DNA of 64,000 bases from a virus, in the IMG/VR virus record IMGVR_UViG_3300017917_000405, positions 1 to 64,000 of that record. The stretch is one strand, 5' to 3'. Below are positions 63,584 through 64,000 of the stretch, piece by piece. The position numbers and the translations under genes were made by a program. The notes beneath the pieces were generated by a model. That model was not told the origin of the DNA and ran no database searches. It saw only the letters and a program-made list of their open reading frames with translations. Each line of letters begins with the position of its first letter. Within the stretch, counting starts at the first letter, position 1.

Positions 63584-63808
63584 ATGAGCGAATCTACTGA
63601 AACCATCGAAACCGCATATCAACTCAATGCAAATGATAGGTGTGATAAGTGTCAAGCACAAGCATATTTCTGGGTGAATGGAGTAGCAGGGGATCTTCTT
63701 TTCTGCCGCCATCATTTCTTGGAAAATGAAGAAAAAATTCGTGCTTATGCCTTTGAAATTGTAGATGAATCTGATAAGATCAACGAAAGGTCTGAATCAA
63801 GTGCTTAG
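63584..63808 (+). CDS. DUF7455-like zinc protein
   Basis: 74 residues. AYQLNANDRCDKCQAQAYFWVNGVAGDLLFCRHHFLENEEKI and EIVDESDKI match the short DUF7455-type protein carried by many actinobacteria and their phages. Zinc ligands are probably C20, C23, C41 and H43/H44 (CDKC...FCRHH). Cellular copies occur near the main sigma factor, so a role with RNA polymerase has been imagined. No ribosome site; promoter 6 bases away. Confidence 0.75.
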   Translation: MSESTETIETAYQLNANDRCDKCQAQAYFWVNGVAGDLLFCRHHFLENEEKIRAYAFEIVDESDKINERSESSA

Positions 63809-63935
63809 GTCAAAGAAGAACGTTGGCAAGAACCACATGCGCTGCCCCTACGGTTGCTGCACAGGAATGAGCAAGAAGCAGGAAAAGCGTATCATCAAGC
63901 GCAAGGAAACGAGGGAGTGGAAGAATGACAACTGA
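63801..63935 (+). CDS. 44-residue basic protein with Cys motif
   Basis: GTG 63801, 8-base overlap with the previous gene. VLRSKKNVGKNHMRCPYGCC, TGMSKKQEKRIIKRKETREW. A RCPYGCCTG motif and a basic tail. Such short proteins are common in actinophages. Function unknown. Confidence 0.6.
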   Translation: MLRSKKNVGKNHMRCPYGCCTGMSKKQEKRIIKRKETREWKNDN

Positions 63936-64000
63936 TTCATGTCACCCAATGTCATTGGAAGTAGGAGATCAAGTCCTAATAAATGGAGAGACATTTACTC
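63925..64000 (+). CDS. 5' end of a further small gene (cut by the window)
   Basis: ATG 63925, 11-base overlap with the previous gene. MTTDSCHPMSLEVGDQVLIN, then GETFT before the edge. Open to the end. Layout suggests a small beta-barrel (VGDQVLI), not confirmed. Confidence 0.45.
   Translation, partial: MTTDSCHPMSLEVGDQVLINGETFT

Noticed and set aside
1-64000. tRNA genes, integrase or attachment site
   Set aside because: I saw no cloverleaf with a recognisable T-loop (GGTTCGAATCC type), no tyrosine or serine recombinase motifs and no repressor next to an integrase.

Overview
The window is a stretch of a tailed double-stranded DNA bacteriophage (siphovirus type). It is AT-rich, apart from a conspicuously GC-rich patch at about 58.55-59.40 kb. 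Several genes point to an actinobacterial host: a DUF7455-like protein, a cobalamin-type (class II) ribonucleotide reductase, ThyX rather than ThyA, a Rpf/lysozyme-like secreted lysin, an FmdB-type zinc ribbon, many small zinc-ribbon proteins and several apparently leaderless promoters. The low GC would fit the streamlined freshwater actinobacteria (acI/Nanopelagicales-like), but that host call is inference. I see no integrase, repressor, tRNA or CRISPR array.

Layout. From 55.6 kb down to 1 almost everything is on the minus strand, so it is easiest to read right to left. Reading that way come holin (55.4-55.6 kb), glycosyltransferase, class II ribonucleotide reductase, a LamG-like structural protein, portal, prohead protease with an acidic scaffold-like tail, major capsid protein, connector and tail-completion proteins, and major tail protein. 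Next are the gpG/gpT chaperones with a -1 frameshift, a 2220-residue tape measure with an NlpC/P60 domain, tail hub/baseplate proteins, and a fibre with Fn3 domains and an S74 chaperone (24-49 kb). Then follows a replication and recombination block (9-23 kb): metallophosphoesterase, DnaB-like helicase, primase, SSB, DnaE-type polymerase, MazG-like enzyme, RecA, two PD-(D/E)XK nucleases, a RuvC-like resolvase and an FkbM methyltransferase. Small and large terminase (5.7-8.1 kb) end this block, far from the portal on the linear map. A second fibre block lies at 0-4.3 kb and ends in a delta-60-repeat protein that runs off the window.

The right arm (55.6-64 kb) is mainly plus-strand. It begins with a divergent promoter between holin and lysin, then ThyX, a 2OG-Fe(II) oxygenase, and many very small genes in tight overlapping clusters: zinc ribbons, single-TM micropeptides, a cysteine-rich 34-mer and a DUF7455-like protein. 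Its spacers hold layered repeat families: (i) TGTCAGACCCCY-N4-TANNNT promoter modules; (ii) a composite element made of CTTGACA, CGGGGCCGGA and TTTACGA-N12-14-TCACRGAAA; (iii) TGTCCGATTTG iterons; (iv) a TTGTTATA array with about 11-bp period; and (v) a compact cluster of four DnaA boxes next to five iterons at 59.46-59.61 kb, which looks like a plasmid-style replication origin. A minus-strand HNH cassette with GC-rich DNA is wedged between two iteron-bearing blocks.

How it works together (inference). Host DnaA and/or an iteron-binding protein would open the 58.3-59.6 kb origin. The phage helicase, primase, SSB and polymerase would replicate it. RecA, the nucleases and the RuvC-like enzyme would process concatemers for the terminase. 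RNR, ThyX, MazG-like and Nmad1-like proteins would tune the nucleotide pool. Right-arm genes would be switched by the repeated operator/promoter modules.
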